A stretch of DNA of 64,000 nt from Chrysoporthe austroafricana. Its lineage: Eukaryota > Ascomycota > Sordariomycetes > Diaporthales > Cryphonectriaceae. Location of the stretch: assembly GCA_001051155.2 (NCBI GenBank), contig JYIP02000006.1, positions 3,968,001 through 4,032,000 on the forward strand. The letters run 5' to 3'. The notes below the pieces were generated by a model, which saw nothing but the letters and a program-made list of their open reading frames with translations, had not been told where the DNA came from and searched no databases. Positions 47,191 to 58,743 of this stretch are shown here, one piece after another. The position numbers and the translations under genes were made by a program. How positions within the stretch are numbered: position 1 is the first letter of the stretch; the number at the start of each line of letters is the position of its first letter.

Positions 47191-48926
47191 TAGGGCGTGG
47201 CTCATTCTACGATGCTTTTACCATGCTAACTTAGAGCTGCGGACAGATAGCCTTGGTTTCGTATAAGTAATTACCTATTATATGCCGAAAAGAACACTAA
47301 GCCTAAACAGCTTAACTAGATATCTTGTGCTGATTTATTAAGCCTTAAGTATTGTTAGTACTTTCATCTTGTGCTGGTTGATTTATTTCCTATCCAGTGT
47401 ATTTTTCGCGGAGTTAATGCCAAAAGACAGTAGACGCGAGCCTTCTCAAGGGCTAAGCCAAACGCTATGCAAGGCCATTTGGGTGTTCAAAGGGAAAAGG
47501 AAAAGTCAGTGAAATCGAATCTATTCTAGATTCTGGTGACTTTGGATGTGTGCTTGATAGCGAACAAATTGAGGAAGTGGGCCGAAGGCACAGTTCGTCT
47601 ACGGTGTTGATGAGAGACTAAGAGTACAAGACCAGGCAATGTCACACGCAGAATCATTCTAGAGAAGCTTCCGGAAGGAAAGCGGCATCAAGCGATCGTC
47701 CAACCAAGCGTTGAGGCCGGGCAGACGAGATGCTTTTCAATGTTGACGGCCTAGGCACAGGGAGAAGAATAGAATCAGCTGACTGGGCGGACGTTAATAG
47801 GCTGTTTACTTTGTTGTTCGATCTGTGCACTTTCTGGGATCCTATGTCTAATATTCATTGACCTCTTTTATCGAATCTTATTTGGCTGCGGAAACGGCAT
47901 CTGACTCGCGCCAACCTCTCCTTTTTCTACATCCCTGCCCACGCCGAAATGCTGAGGTTAGCTGTGCATTAGGAACGGTGGGCCACCGTTTTGGTCAGGT
48001 TAACGGTGAGAATCCCTATCAATACGGCAGCACTGAAGCTACCCAATTGGGTTCCGGAGGTCACCCTTAAAAGCTTCACGGGCGCAGCGATTTTAAGCCT
48101 TGACTGCGGACTACAGATCGCACCATGGGCAGGTGATCTTGGACCATACCTACCAACTTGCTTTCACGCTGGGCACAGGACCCTGAATCCTCCTCGTCTA
48201 TTGCCTATAGCGAACCTGCTCCAAGGACTGATCATGAGGTCCGAGTTAGACTCGCCAATCTCAATACATCAGTTCCCCCTGCTAGCAACACCCTTAGTCA
48301 GGAGGCAGCGCGCCCCTCAAGGTTCGACAAACAGCTCGCAATCCGGACGTCTGAATCGTACGAGATAGGCGCTTGCAACGGTGAAGAGACTTCGGGCCTG
48401 TTGACACGTCAACGGCCGCCTCGCGATCGTCGAGCTCTTCCCCAGGGTGACCATGGTATTGATGCTGAGGGAGGGCTTCCTATGCCCGGGCTGCCCCATA
48501 GGAACCCCACACTGCAGCCTCACTTGGCATCGATCCGGGGTTGTGGGATTGATGCCCATAGTCACCTAAGGTTGCGAGCTGTGTGGGTCGGGGCCACATT
48601 GGGTATTGAGAAAACATCCAGAGATCGCCGGTCGCTTCATGCGCACCTGCTGGATGGCGATGTCTGTCGGCCGGGCCTCGGGGTCACGAGAGCGCCTGGG
48701 CTGGATGGCGGTAAAGGGATCGGCCGGGTGAGGATATGCCTCACCTTCTCGGTCGCTGCTGCTGGGCAGGGCAGATCGGGCTCCCTGGGCGAGCAGCAGC
48801 TCTGGGACTCAGGTATAATAGATGATCATCCTGCTCCTCCTCTCTGGCTGTCTGTCCGTGTGTCCCAAGCACCGCATCATCTCCGATCCGTTTGAAATAT
48901 AGAGACCCTGAAATCACCCCTCCGCC
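47191..48926. other. Intergenic upstream of the aquaporin gene, no gene seen
   Basis: AT-rich at first, then GC-richer from about 48,200. The frame at 48,158-48,895 is open for 245 codons but has no domain and is probably promoter DNA. CGATCGTCGAGC and similar short palindromes occur. Confidence 0.45.
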
Positions 48927-49954
48927 ATGGCGCCGAGCACCTTTCTGAAGCACATGCGGCTCCACGCCGTCGAGATCTCGGGCGAGTTCGTGGGCACGTT
49001 CCTGTTCCTGCTAATGGCGCTGTCCGCCGCCCAGGTGGCCAACTCGGACACTTCCCATGTGGAGGACGGCGTCCACCCCGGCGACATCAACCTCACGCAG
49101 CTGCTATACATCAGCCTCGCGTTCGGCTTCTCGCTGGCCGTCAACGTCTCAATCTTCGCCCGGGTCAGCGGCGGCCTCTTCAACCCTGCCGTGAGTTCCC
49201 CGCTCCCGAACCCGCCAGCCAGCATGCGCGTGTTGTCTGTCTTTGCACCAGACGGCTGCTGACACGCGCAAACCACCCTAGGTCACGCTGGGCATGTGCC
49301 TCGTGGGCAAGGTCGCCTGGGTCAAGGGGTTCTTCCTGGCGGCCGGCCAGGTCCTCGGGGCCGCCGTGGCGTCCGCGCTCGTCCGGGTCATGTTCCCGGG
49401 CACCTACGTCGTGCAGACCAAGCTCGGCCACGGCGCCTCGCCGCTCCAGGGCTTCCTCATCGAGGCCTTCCTCACCATGCAGCTGATGCTCGCCATCTAC
49501 TTCATGGCCGTGGAGAAGCACGAGGGCAACGCGCTGGCCGCGCTCGTCATCGGCTTCGCGCTCTTCGTAGCTGAGTACGCAGCCTCCTCTCCCTCCCCCC
49601 CGGGGCCGATTCCAGATCGGGACCGTCTGCTAACCCGTGAGGTGGTGATATTACCAGGCTGCCTGGCATCTATTACACGGGCGGCTCGCTCAACCCGGCC
49701 AGAACCTTCGGCCCGGACTTGATCATGCTCGACTTTGGCAGCACCCACTGGATCTACTGGCTTGGCCCCCTCGCCGGTAAGAAATCCTGTCCAGCCTGGG
49801 TTCGGGAATGAGAGTAGCCCAGCTGGGACGTCAACGCTGACATGGATGCGCAGGTGCTGCCCTTGCCGCTGGCTTCTACAAGTTCATCAAGCTCCTCCAG
49901 TTTGAGTCTGCCGAAGCGAATGAGGATTCCGAAAGACAGCCACTCTTGTCGTAA
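48927..49954 (+). CDS. Aquaporin (MIP family water channel)
   Basis: Four exons: 48927-49190, 49282-49574, 49658-49776 and 49854-49954; 258 residues. Introns are 91, 83 and 77 nt. Six membrane helices are expected. The first NPA box is NPA (86-88) in SGGLFNPA-VTLG, built across intron 1. The second is in GGSLNPARTFGP (198-200) with Arg201. Arg after the second NPA, followed by Thr-Phe-Gly-Pro rather than the Asp of glycerol facilitators, marks an orthodox water channel. Short termini face the cytoplasm, and the tail ends RQPLLS. All splice joins keep the fold continuous. The gene is GC-rich with no stops, unlike the repeats around it, so it appears functional. Confidence 0.95.
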
Positions 49955-51287
49955 GGCACACCGGAACGGCGGTATAAGACATAGGTCCGGCCAATCAGAG
50001 CTCGCGAGAAGCCGGCCTTGTTCCTTAGCCTGGGAATCCACGTACCTGCCGCTCAACCTACGATGTCAATGATTCTTTATAAATACGCTGCGCTCTCACG
50101 TTTGACCGTCCCCTCCACTTTCCTGTCATTTCTTTTCGGCTCTACGCATCGAATTCTAGCCGATAGCAAAAATTCCGCATACTAGATCAAGACACGCAAT
50201 ACGCCGTATGTATCGGTCTTTGAGACCGGAGCAGTTTTGCTACTTAGCAAGGCTAGCCAATTCTTTCAATGGGAAATCTAATACGAGAAGCGATTATGCA
50301 TCTGAACAAGAATAAAAACAGGACTGGGGCGGGAGAGTATGTTAAATATCGTCCACATCAGTCGAAAAAATATATTAAAGGGGAAAAAAGCCGTTGAAAA
50401 AGGTTTCGAACTCGAGGCTCTAGGGAAACAAAAAGAGGTCACCTTAGTGTGGAGGCAGGACCACTAGGCCACGTCCTGAACTGGATGTCCGAAGACTACC
50501 GTGACCCCTTTCAAGGCATTATATAGTAGATAACTAGGGCTAGCACACATATTGCATTGATCAGCCATCAACCCAATTATTCCGAAACAAAACAAATCCA
50601 GATCCCATATGAGTATATCGGGAGGTATAACATTCACATGCCGGGCCCGACTTTGTATTGCATCTCACTCTCCTCTACCTTAGAAACGATATTAGGGAAG
50701 ATGGGAAGACAATCAATCGGCGGCTCGGCGACGGACTGGAGGGGCTGTCCGGAAGTGATTGCGGCGACGCCAGAAGCGACCTCGATGGGTAGTTCGACGA
50801 GAAATGCTAGTAGTGTGACTGTTTTCAGTGCATCTAGTCGCGGATTTACTATGGCTATGGCGCTCTACGAGGAAGTGCCCGGATGCCGTCGCCATAGGGG
50901 TCTCCGCGCGAGCCACTGGCCCTAGGCCTCGTTAGTCTGTAGTCTGGCAGTTGCGAGGTAATTATGCACTAAGAATCTTGGTAGGCCTTCACCCGTAGGG
51001 ACGGACAAGTACACAGGAGCTTAAATATTTGAGTTTCTATATGCATACCGCTGAATGCTTTGTTCACATTCTACCTGATAGCTGACGGGAACAAAATAAT
51101 ACGGCGCGCCTTGGAGTCTCCTGTGCACGGCGCTGAGATGCCAGAAAAGCGTGATGCGTGAAAGCCAGCTCAAAGAACGTATCCGTGTAGACAAGGTCTG
51201 GTGTCGTCACAGTATAACTCACGATGGCATCCATTAAAATGCTTTGACAGAGGCTTAGATGTTTCCCACTCCGGGATTCGATTCCTA
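49955..51287. other. AT-rich intergenic region, no protein gene seen
   Basis: No convincing coding sequence. It holds the tRNA-like element at 50,383-50,475. The frame at 50,557-50,925 has no domain. Confidence 0.45.
50383..50475 (-). other. tRNA-like Pol III unit (tRNA relic or SINE head)
   Basis: On the minus strand, an A box TGGCCTAGTGG (50461-50471) is followed after 47 nt by a B-box-like GAGTTCGAAAC (50403-50413) and a T6 run (50383-50388). A clean cloverleaf cannot be folded: the anticodon and T stems do not pair well. It is more likely a tRNA-derived SINE or a decayed tRNA than a working tRNA gene. Confidence 0.4.
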
Positions 51288-52873
51288 CTACACCTCAGGC
51301 CGGGCCCAGAGAGTCGATGTCGGGGAGGGGACGGGGGCCGCATCGTCTATAATAATGTCTTTGTCAAGGAATAGGGAGAATGATATAGCCAGAGCGTCCA
51401 TCTTGCTAGCCTTGTTACTCTCATCCGTCAGTAGTGACGCGGAGTCCTTCAATGGCGTGAGACTCTCCATATCCTAGGAGAGGCCGGTCGACTCAGAAAC
51501 CGCCGGGACGTCAAATTCCAGCTCCGATGACAACTGGTCGATAGCCGAGCAGATTCTCTTGAAGTGATCTGGCATCCAAGTATCGCAAATGTTCTTGGTA
51601 AACCGATACGCAGTCCACTTCTCTTTGCCGTCCAGTTCCGTAAAGTTAAATTTACGGATCGGGTGACGATAGTGCTTGGTATCCTTCCCATCGATTACCG
51701 GATAATAACCGTAGATCCGTACCGATTCGTGGTCGTGTGAGACGGAGAAAGAAAGGATCTGCCGATAAACCTCGTCCTCCCGCTTTACAAGACGGAAGAG
51801 CTCGATAATGCCTCGCGCTGCGAGAGTCATGCTGTGGGCATTCTGACGGTCCGTAACGTCTAGTACTGCAGTTCTGCACTTCACCTCACAGGCGAGGAAG
51901 GGGAAGTATATAGAGTACGTGGCTATGAAGAAGGAAAGATTACTGTCACGGAATTCGCCGATAAATGGTTCCAACTTCTTAGGCTGTGCCTCGGTAAATG
52001 CTTCTCGCCGGAACCTGACAGAATAGTCCGGTTGCGGACGAATCCCAGTCAAAGGGATCGAATTGTTCTATCCCTCGTTTATGCTCTCGATCAAGCACTT
52101 AAGGCCGGTAGAGCTATATATAGTAAGAACTTCTGCCGAAGGAACGATCAATGGTGTGATATCCCGCAATACTCTGACCTCGTTCCTGTCTTCCATATTC
52201 CGGCATGTTAGCTTGAACAAGTCGTCTCGAAATAGCGATTCGGTTGGAATTGTTTGCTCGGAAGTGAGCAGGGCTATATAGGCAGTTTTGCTCTCAATTG
52301 TGATCCCCTTGTCGGACTTATCCATGAAACTACCCTTAGTTGCAAGCGGTATTTCATACTGCAGATCTCGATACTGGGCATTTTTTTCTTCACGTGGTTT
52401 CTGGTCGCTCGGTATTGCAGACGAGGAAGAGTTCGCTCGCTTACCTCCACCGAGGGTTAACGGAGACCGCTTTCGTGCAAGCAAGTGTTCCAAATCGGGC
52501 TCGAAGAGTTGACTTGGCCAGCGCCCTTCTCTTCTCCAGAACTCTATTGGATTGTCGGAATAGGTGTTGTCTAGGGAGGCGTTGTCTGCGTTGCCGAACA
52601 TCTCGGGGACGGTCGGTCTCGATATCTGCCGTCGCTTCGGAGGGGTTTGGGACCAAGATCGCGGGTGTCTTCGATGCCTCGCTTTTGGCCTTTGCCTTGG
52701 ATAGAGGGTTCTGTCGACGCCTTATTGTATGCCATCCGATGTTGGCGCTTGCGCGTTGGAGCGTCTTGGTCTGTTCATTATTAGTTCTGGCCTGCCGGCG
52801 CTTCGTAAAACATACCCTTCTCCTCTAGATTGAGCCCCATTTTGGCGGCTACCTGGGCCCGGGTTTGGACTAT
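51288..52873 (-). pseudogene. DUF7924-like gene inactivated by RIP-type mutations
   Basis: Minus-strand pieces together make a protein resembling the fungal DUF7924 family (function unknown). The start region TRAQVAAKMGLNLE is preceded by ATA (52871-52873) where a Met is expected. A frameshift lies near 52,615, before the segment starting VPEMFGNADNASLDN. A TAG at about 52,068 replaces a Trp (TGG) between SINEG and NNSIPLTG. A TAG at about 51,474 replaces a Gln after STGLS, before a C-terminal tail. The middle (FLACEVKC, RQNAHSMTLAARGIIELFRLV, SFSVSHDHESVRIYGYYPVI) is well kept. Apart from the frameshift, the lesions are C-to-T on one or other strand. Confidence 0.72.
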
Positions 52874-55764
52874 GCGACAGAATGGAAGTTGAAGGGAAGT
52901 GGATAAATTTATGTGGCGATCGAGTGTCGGGGGGAGATCAAACTCTGGAAATGGGGAGAGATCCGAAGTAGGAGCATGGACCAAGATGTCGTCACACAAT
53001 GATGATCCCGGTAGGCACCGAGATGTGGTCCAAGCGCCTTGTAGGCCTGTTAGCACGGCTTCACATTTGTTCCTTCCGAGCCAATCATCCTTGACATAGG
53101 CCGCAACCTCATACATTTCCAGTACAAAATATATTTTACTGAACCGCTGAGTATTACCTGCTCTGTGCTGCGCTGTTAGCAGCTCATTCCGAGGCAATAC
53201 GGGAGTAGTGTTTGTGGCATTTGGGCTAAGAAACTGAAAGCGGGAAACCGGCGGTCTCTCACTTCCCCAAAATGCGATGTTCTATACGTACAAGCATCTG
53301 TAACCAAGAACAAGTCACTCCTTGTTAAGAGGACCACATTAATCTCAGAAGGCATTTTCCGCATTAGGTACTCTAAAAGCGGCCTCTTGGAAAAGCAGGT
53401 TGGTACGGCAGATTCAGGGGTGGGGGGTGATACCAAACTTGGAAGACGCGGAGCCCGCCCTCGGCGAGGGATCTGGTGCTCTGGATTGAAACCGCTTTGG
53501 ATAGAGGCTTGAGTGGCATAGTTGCGTACGAGCCAAGGATGTGGCAAAGGACAAACTCTAAGGCATAACCGGAGCCGGCATGTGATGCTCAGTGCAAGGC
53601 GAGGTCCTTCCACGTCACCAGCTCCATCTCCGGTCGGCGGCAAGAATGCTTATCACGATTATGTGGCCATGCGGATCATATCACAAAGGGAGCGGCCCGC
53701 TCGGCATTCAATCCAGATTTGCTTGCCGTCGCCTTTGCCTCCTTGTCTTGCCGTCATGTCCTTCACACCATTGAACTCCTACTCTTCGCAGACGCTGAGT
53801 GAGGCATCAACCACTTTAGAATCGTCTCTAGTGCAAGGACAAACTGCCGCTGTGAGAGAGTACTACCAGGGTCTTTACGGTAAACTGCCAGAACAGCGCA
53901 ACCGTGACGTACGATCCGGTATCGCAGACGGCGAGACTCACACAACCCAGTCCTCTAGCCTACTCGCAGCCGAAGACAGAGTGGACAAGAAGCCAATGCG
54001 TCAGCCTGGTGCCCTCTCCTGTCTCCGAAGAGTCCCCCTCAAATCCCACCACAGGGGGCAACGGAACAAGCGCAACCATAGCAGCCCTCGACCCATAGAC
54101 GCAGATAAGAGCCAAGACCTACCAAGCGCTAGAAGACAAACAGGAAACCACACCTGAGTCTACTGAGACGCGAGCCGGCGAAAAAAGTGTAGTGCCTGCA
54201 GATGCTCGGTGCAACATACTGTTAGCGATGGCCAGGCTTTGGCTCCCTCATGATCACGGCTTGCTCCAAAATCTGCTTCATGATCCCAGCCGCTTGTCTG
54301 ACAGTGCACGAGGGGCCCTCATAGTGCGAGTATTTATTGAAGCTTCAGGAGTCACGTCGCCGAGATTGGCTCGATACTGAAGTTTCCGGGTTCATTTCTC
54401 ATACATGTACTAGCTAAGTAGAGACTGTGTTCAACTTTTATCCAACCGAAACATTCTGGTAGAGGTGGGAAATCAGGTGGTGTATCCTGAGCAGATGTTT
54501 GTGTAGCTTGACGAGCCTCGTCGCTAAAGGCATAGAGATTGCGTGCAGCCTTCTTAAATGTTCGAGGACCTTTGTTGATAAGAATTCTTTGATCCAGATC
54601 TTTGTCAATTATGGCCGACTTCATTTGTTTCGAGAAGGGCCACAGTTCGCGACTCATACTCAAACGGCCACTCTAGCCTACGGTATCCATTTCCAGCTGG
54701 CACTGGCTTAGGCCTTCGAGAGAGCCAGAACTATTAAATAAGTCTTCTTCAGGATATAATCATATTTATAGATAAAGTAAGTCACTTACAATCTATGGCA
54801 AAGAGCTCAGGACGCCAAAACATGACGCATGATGGCGCAAAATCCTAAGTGGCAGCAGAGACGAGATGACAAGAAGTGCTTACCAAAAGCTAGGAAGAGG
54901 CGGCAGAATTGATGAAATATTCCTTAATTCGCTTGAAATTATTTACATATTATACTGCAACGTCAATTCGCATCATATTATGAACTCCCAGAGCTACCCA
55001 GGCGGTTGATCTTAGCCAAGGGTAGAGGCAGCAACACACTTCCCTTTTTACCAACGAGATTCTCACTAATGAGTCCTTCTATCTACATTCAAAACTCGGA
55101 GCAAAGCATCCTTGGATAAAGTTCAAAAGCTTCAGGCGGAACTGATTGAATGCCTTCCAGTCTCAGTTGCGCGATTCCACCCAAGCGACTTGGGAAGTGA
55201 CACCTCGCAACTCAAGTACGTAAGTGTACCTCCTGCCCCAGTGCGGACCCGTGATCAACTTTTCACTTCATCTACCCGGGAAATCTTGGGGGTCCCTGCC
55301 AGATCCTGCTACAGCAACTCATGCAAGGCAGGTGCGCCCGTAGGCAGGCAGGTCGCAACCGTACGACAGAGAAGGAACAGATGTGTGCCCCAATTATATA
55401 AACCTAGCTTACCCGTCCGTAGACTTTTGGATTTCTTCTCTTCTTCTTCTTTCTTCATCCTTAGTGTGGGAGGCTAGTACGGGGCCTGGTGCACCGTTCT
55501 AGACTTCTCTGCTGCCTGACCTGTTCATTGCACACCCGGGCTTGTCAGGTAGGGGGGTTCACTTGCCGAGGGCGCTGTGGGCTTTCATGTGATTTAATTT
55601 TTTGAAACCAAAGGATGTCCCTGACGTCCGACATTTTTTCATTGAGCTCGTGGGCTGGTCCTATGACTTGAAGAAGAAAATCCTGTGGCTCAAGCTAGCT
55701 GGTCCTTCTATCGACCATCTCGCCATCTTGTCATCCTGCCGCCAGACCGGTTGACCTTCCTGTC
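52874..55764. other. Intergenic / decayed region, no gene recognised
   Basis: Several frames of 60-210 codons occur (for example 53,176-53,643 minus, 53,522-54,157 plus and 54,352-54,663 minus). None has a domain I recognise. The 54,352-54,663 minus frame has ordinary amino acid composition and could be a fragment of a lost gene. From about 54,700 the DNA is AT-rich. Confidence 0.4.
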
Positions 55765-55970
55765 GCCAGGCCCTCGAGCCCTCTTGTCGCCAGACCCTCG
55801 AGCCCTCTTGTCGTCAGACCCGCGAGCTCTCTTGTTGCCAGACCCGCGAGCCCTCTTGTCGCCAGCCTTCAAACCCTCTTGTCACCAGGCCCTTGAGCCC
55901 TCGAGCCCTCTTGTCGCCAGATCCTCGAGCCCTCTTGTCACCAGCCCTCGAACGCCCTTGTTACCAGAAC
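55765..55970 (+). repeat. 24 bp minisatellite (about nine degenerate units)
   Basis: Units of the type GAGCCCTCTTGTCGCCAGAC repeat with a 24 bp period, becoming more diverged to the right. The period keeps the frame, so one frame reads RALLSPDP repeats, probably by chance. Confidence 0.9.
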
Positions 55971-55999
55971 CTCTGCCGCCAGGCTCGTGAGCCTTCTTC

Positions 56000-56361
56000 C
56001 TACAAAGCTAGCCTCCTTACCTTTCTCCCAGCCCTAGCACTGATGCGGCTTAAAAGAGCCCTCTGATATTCCATTGTTTCCTTCCTATTTCGTATACTGA
56101 ATCTATCAGGCTTCCAGTCTTCAGCATCCCTCTGCTGGTCCTGGACGTATGCAGCTTGCCGCCGTATATACGCTTTAAGCTCGCCCCAAAAAAAAGCTTC
56201 GGTAGAGTTCAAGTATAGGTTATATAGAAGGAAATATTTCAATACTATACTAGCAGCTTCTTATAACGGCTTGAGGTTATCGTAATAATGAAAAGCCGCA
56301 TTGTCCATTATGAAAACGCTTCGTAAGCCTAGAAAGGCGTACACCGCAGCAAGACCAGCTA
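56000..56361 (-). mobile_element. Fragment of a second Tc1/mariner transposase
   Basis: Minus-strand translation gives RSVFIMDNAAFHYYDN (catalytic Asp) followed by a stop, then YLNSTEAFFWGELKAYIRRQ, which corresponds to the usual SPDLNPIEEAFAELKAWI end of a DDE_3-type transposase. It is cut at its upstream side exactly by the Fot1-like element. Confidence 0.65.
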
Positions 56362-56390
56362 AGTTAGAGGGGGTAACTTCCGGCCACCCC
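56362..56390 (+). repeat. Left terminal inverted repeat of the Fot1-like element
   Basis: 29 bp, identical in reverse complement to 58164-58192. A second partial copy of its inner CTTCCGGCCACC follows at 56,394-56,405. Confidence 0.95.
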
Positions 56391-58163
56391 CTACTTCCGG
56401 CCACCCTGGCCGGCCACATTCAATATAGATATATATATTAGTATTCCATTCTAATCAGCTACCACAATGCAATCCTCTTCCCTAGTAGATAATTTGATAT
56501 CTCTCTCTCTATCAGAACTATCCGTTTCTCGATTACCTGCATTTTGAGCCCTCTATATAGCCCTAATATCTGCAAACTTCGAATTTGAGCTTATATCGAC
56601 CTTCCTTCTTTTCCTGGGCTTTGCATTCTCAGCCTATGCTTTTAATGCTTTATTTTCTTCCAGAGCCTTAGCCAAAGCTAGATCTATTTCATCCCAAGCT
56701 TTTTGTATCTTTCGAAATAAGATATGTCGTGCTAATTCAATCGAAAGCTGATACCGATTTCTGTGCAATCGATAGTATAGATCTTTAGCCTTCCGAGGGG
56801 TTGAGTATATATCTGGCTAGTCTGAAAAATCTTTCGATAGAAATTTAGGTTCTGTTAATTGCTTTAAACCTGAAATTGATACGGTTTGTTGCTATCGTTA
56901 ATTGTTCTCGAGGAGAAGAGGGCTCAAAAGTGGTTTAGCTAGTCGGAAGGGCCAAAGACCTGTTGCTTTCTATCCAGATATAATATTCTGATAAGAGAGA
57001 CCTTCTTGCCGTACCTGGTTATAGTTTTCGAGAAATTAGCATTTCCTTACGATTATTGAATCCCCCTATTGGTTTATAAGGCTAAGCTTCTTCCTATAAG
57101 CTCTCTTAAGGGAAGAGAAAATGCCCAGGTCGAGAGGTTAAAGGACGTGAGAAGTATGAGGAGGCAAATAGATCAATAGAATATTGTTCTGGAAGCATTC
57201 TTATATAAATTCGTCTGCTATATAGCTGCTGTGGCCATTCAGAACTAATAGTCTGGCTTCCGGGGAGTCTTCTGACTGGCTGCCAGGAATAAAAATCTTC
57301 TTGAGCTATTCGAGAGCTGTTTCGTTACTAGTCTAGCCGTTATTCGTAGCAAAGAATTGCCAGCCTTTGAAAGGTTCGAAGAAGGTAGGAAACTATTGCT
57401 GCTATACAGTTTTGCTCTTGAAGATAACTAGAGGAAGGAGGTGGGTACCCGTAACTGAAATGCATTTAAGGAACGACGTCCAGGACTTCGACCCAGGGTT
57501 TTTTTTCTGGATTGAACGAGAAGAAAAGCTTCCGAAAACTAATCCGTCCTCTCCTTAGCCCTCTATTATCCCAGCTTCGTCCATATTCTATCGGTTAGCC
57601 GGCTTGATAGCTTGGATTTGGGGAAGGTCGAATAGAGAGAACCAAAGCTTTATTACTTCTATTATTGCTCTATTGGTTCGAACCGAAGCTATCTTCCGAG
57701 CTCTTTGAACTTTAATGCCCGGGTTTCTTTTCAGAAAAGCTTGTATCTATCTCTTTCCGAGAGGTTGAGAGTTGCCTTTAATTTGCAATATCCTCTCAGC
57801 AAAAAGCTTAAACTCTGAATATATCGGTAGCAAGCCTAGATTGGCCTAACAGATAATCCATTTAGCCAATTCTGTTTCTTGGCCAATAGAGAGTCTCTGT
57901 TTGTCTTGATAGGCTGTTTTATAGGATTCTCTGCTAGCTAGGCGGTCTTGAAGAGTAGCCTTCGGAATGCCCTATTTTTTCGAGGCTTATCGCTGAGATA
58001 GGCCGGTTTTGATAGCCTCAATATCCTGGGCTAGCCCAGATTCGGTATATGGCTTCATAATAGTCGTATTGAGGTTCTGTAAAAATATGAAGGTATTCGA
58101 AATAAAATTGATCGAGAAAAAGCTATATAAAGAAAGGGGATGGAAGAGGCGGTATGGCCGGCC

Positions 58164-58192
58164 GGGGTGGCCGGAAGTTACCCCCTCTAACT
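58164..58192 (-). repeat. Right terminal inverted repeat of the Fot1-like element
   Basis: 29 bp, perfect inverse of the left terminal repeat, followed by the TA target duplication. Confidence 0.95.
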
Positions 58193-58743
58193 TATTCGAT
58201 ATATAGCAAGAAGCCTTCTGTCTCAGTAACTCTTTCGTATACCAACAGCGCGACAATGCTTTCAAAAGCAAAAGCTGTCAAAACCCGATATCGTACGTTA
58301 CGATAGGTTCTTCCGCTAGGAGCCAGTTTTTCTTTTTTCTTTTTTCTTTTTTTCCCCATAGCTTTAAGCCTTTAAGCGCCCAAGCCGTTCGGCTATTAAT
58401 TACCTCCTGCTCTGATTTAAGTATATAAAATATGCAGAAGACATTATTTACACTACGAAAGGCAGATGTTTCTTCACGTATAGGCAATTTACTAATAACG
58501 CGACGACTGTACACGCGTTTTGAAAAATTCCGTGGGTTGGATCAAGGACTTCGTAAAAGATCGACAACAAGGCTGCGAACTCTGGACGGAGCAATTCTCG
58601 CCCGATGTTATGAACCAACAAACGGTTCAGGTCACAGGAACGGGTCAGACCAGTAGATCCAGGACTAGCGTAGTACGGATCCAATATCCGATACAAGGAA
58701 CCCACTTATATAAGGACATTCAACCATCCCAGATTACATAATC

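Larger units (their letters stand above)
56362..58192 (-). mobile_element. Fot1/pogo-type DNA transposon, RIP-decayed, with perfect TIRs
   Basis: 1831 bp with perfect 29 bp terminal inverted repeats (56362-56390 and 58164-58192; outer end AGTTAGAGGGGGTAACTTCC) and a TA target duplication (56360-56361 and 58193-58194). The transposase runs on the minus strand from an ATG at 58058. It opens MKPYTESGLAQDIEAIKTG, then helix-turn-helix GIPKATLQDRL, WIQAFLKRNPG, NMDEAGIIEG (first Asp), VLNGHSS (second Asp changed to Asn) and PLDLGIF (third Asp). At least five in-frame stops replace Gln, Trp, Tyr or Arg codons. The D-to-N change and the stops fit C-to-T mutation, so the copy is dead. Confidence 0.92.

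Noticed and set aside
48158..48895. 245-codon frame upstream of the aquaporin
   Set aside because: No domain, composition like non-coding DNA, and it lies directly in the aquaporin promoter region.
52441..52656. Open frame on the minus strand overlapping the DUF7924-like pseudogene
   Set aside because: Its first half is the true frame of the gene's upstream part; after the frameshift near 52,615 it becomes an Arg-rich shadow, so it was folded into the pseudogene call.
57655..57680. GGTTCGAACC palindrome as a possible tRNA T-arm
   Set aside because: It lies inside the Fot1-like transposase sequence, and no A box is present.
58606..58640. TGTTATGAAC start as a further LTR end
   Set aside because: It matches the LTR end at 59,079 only over about ten bases, too short to define another copy.
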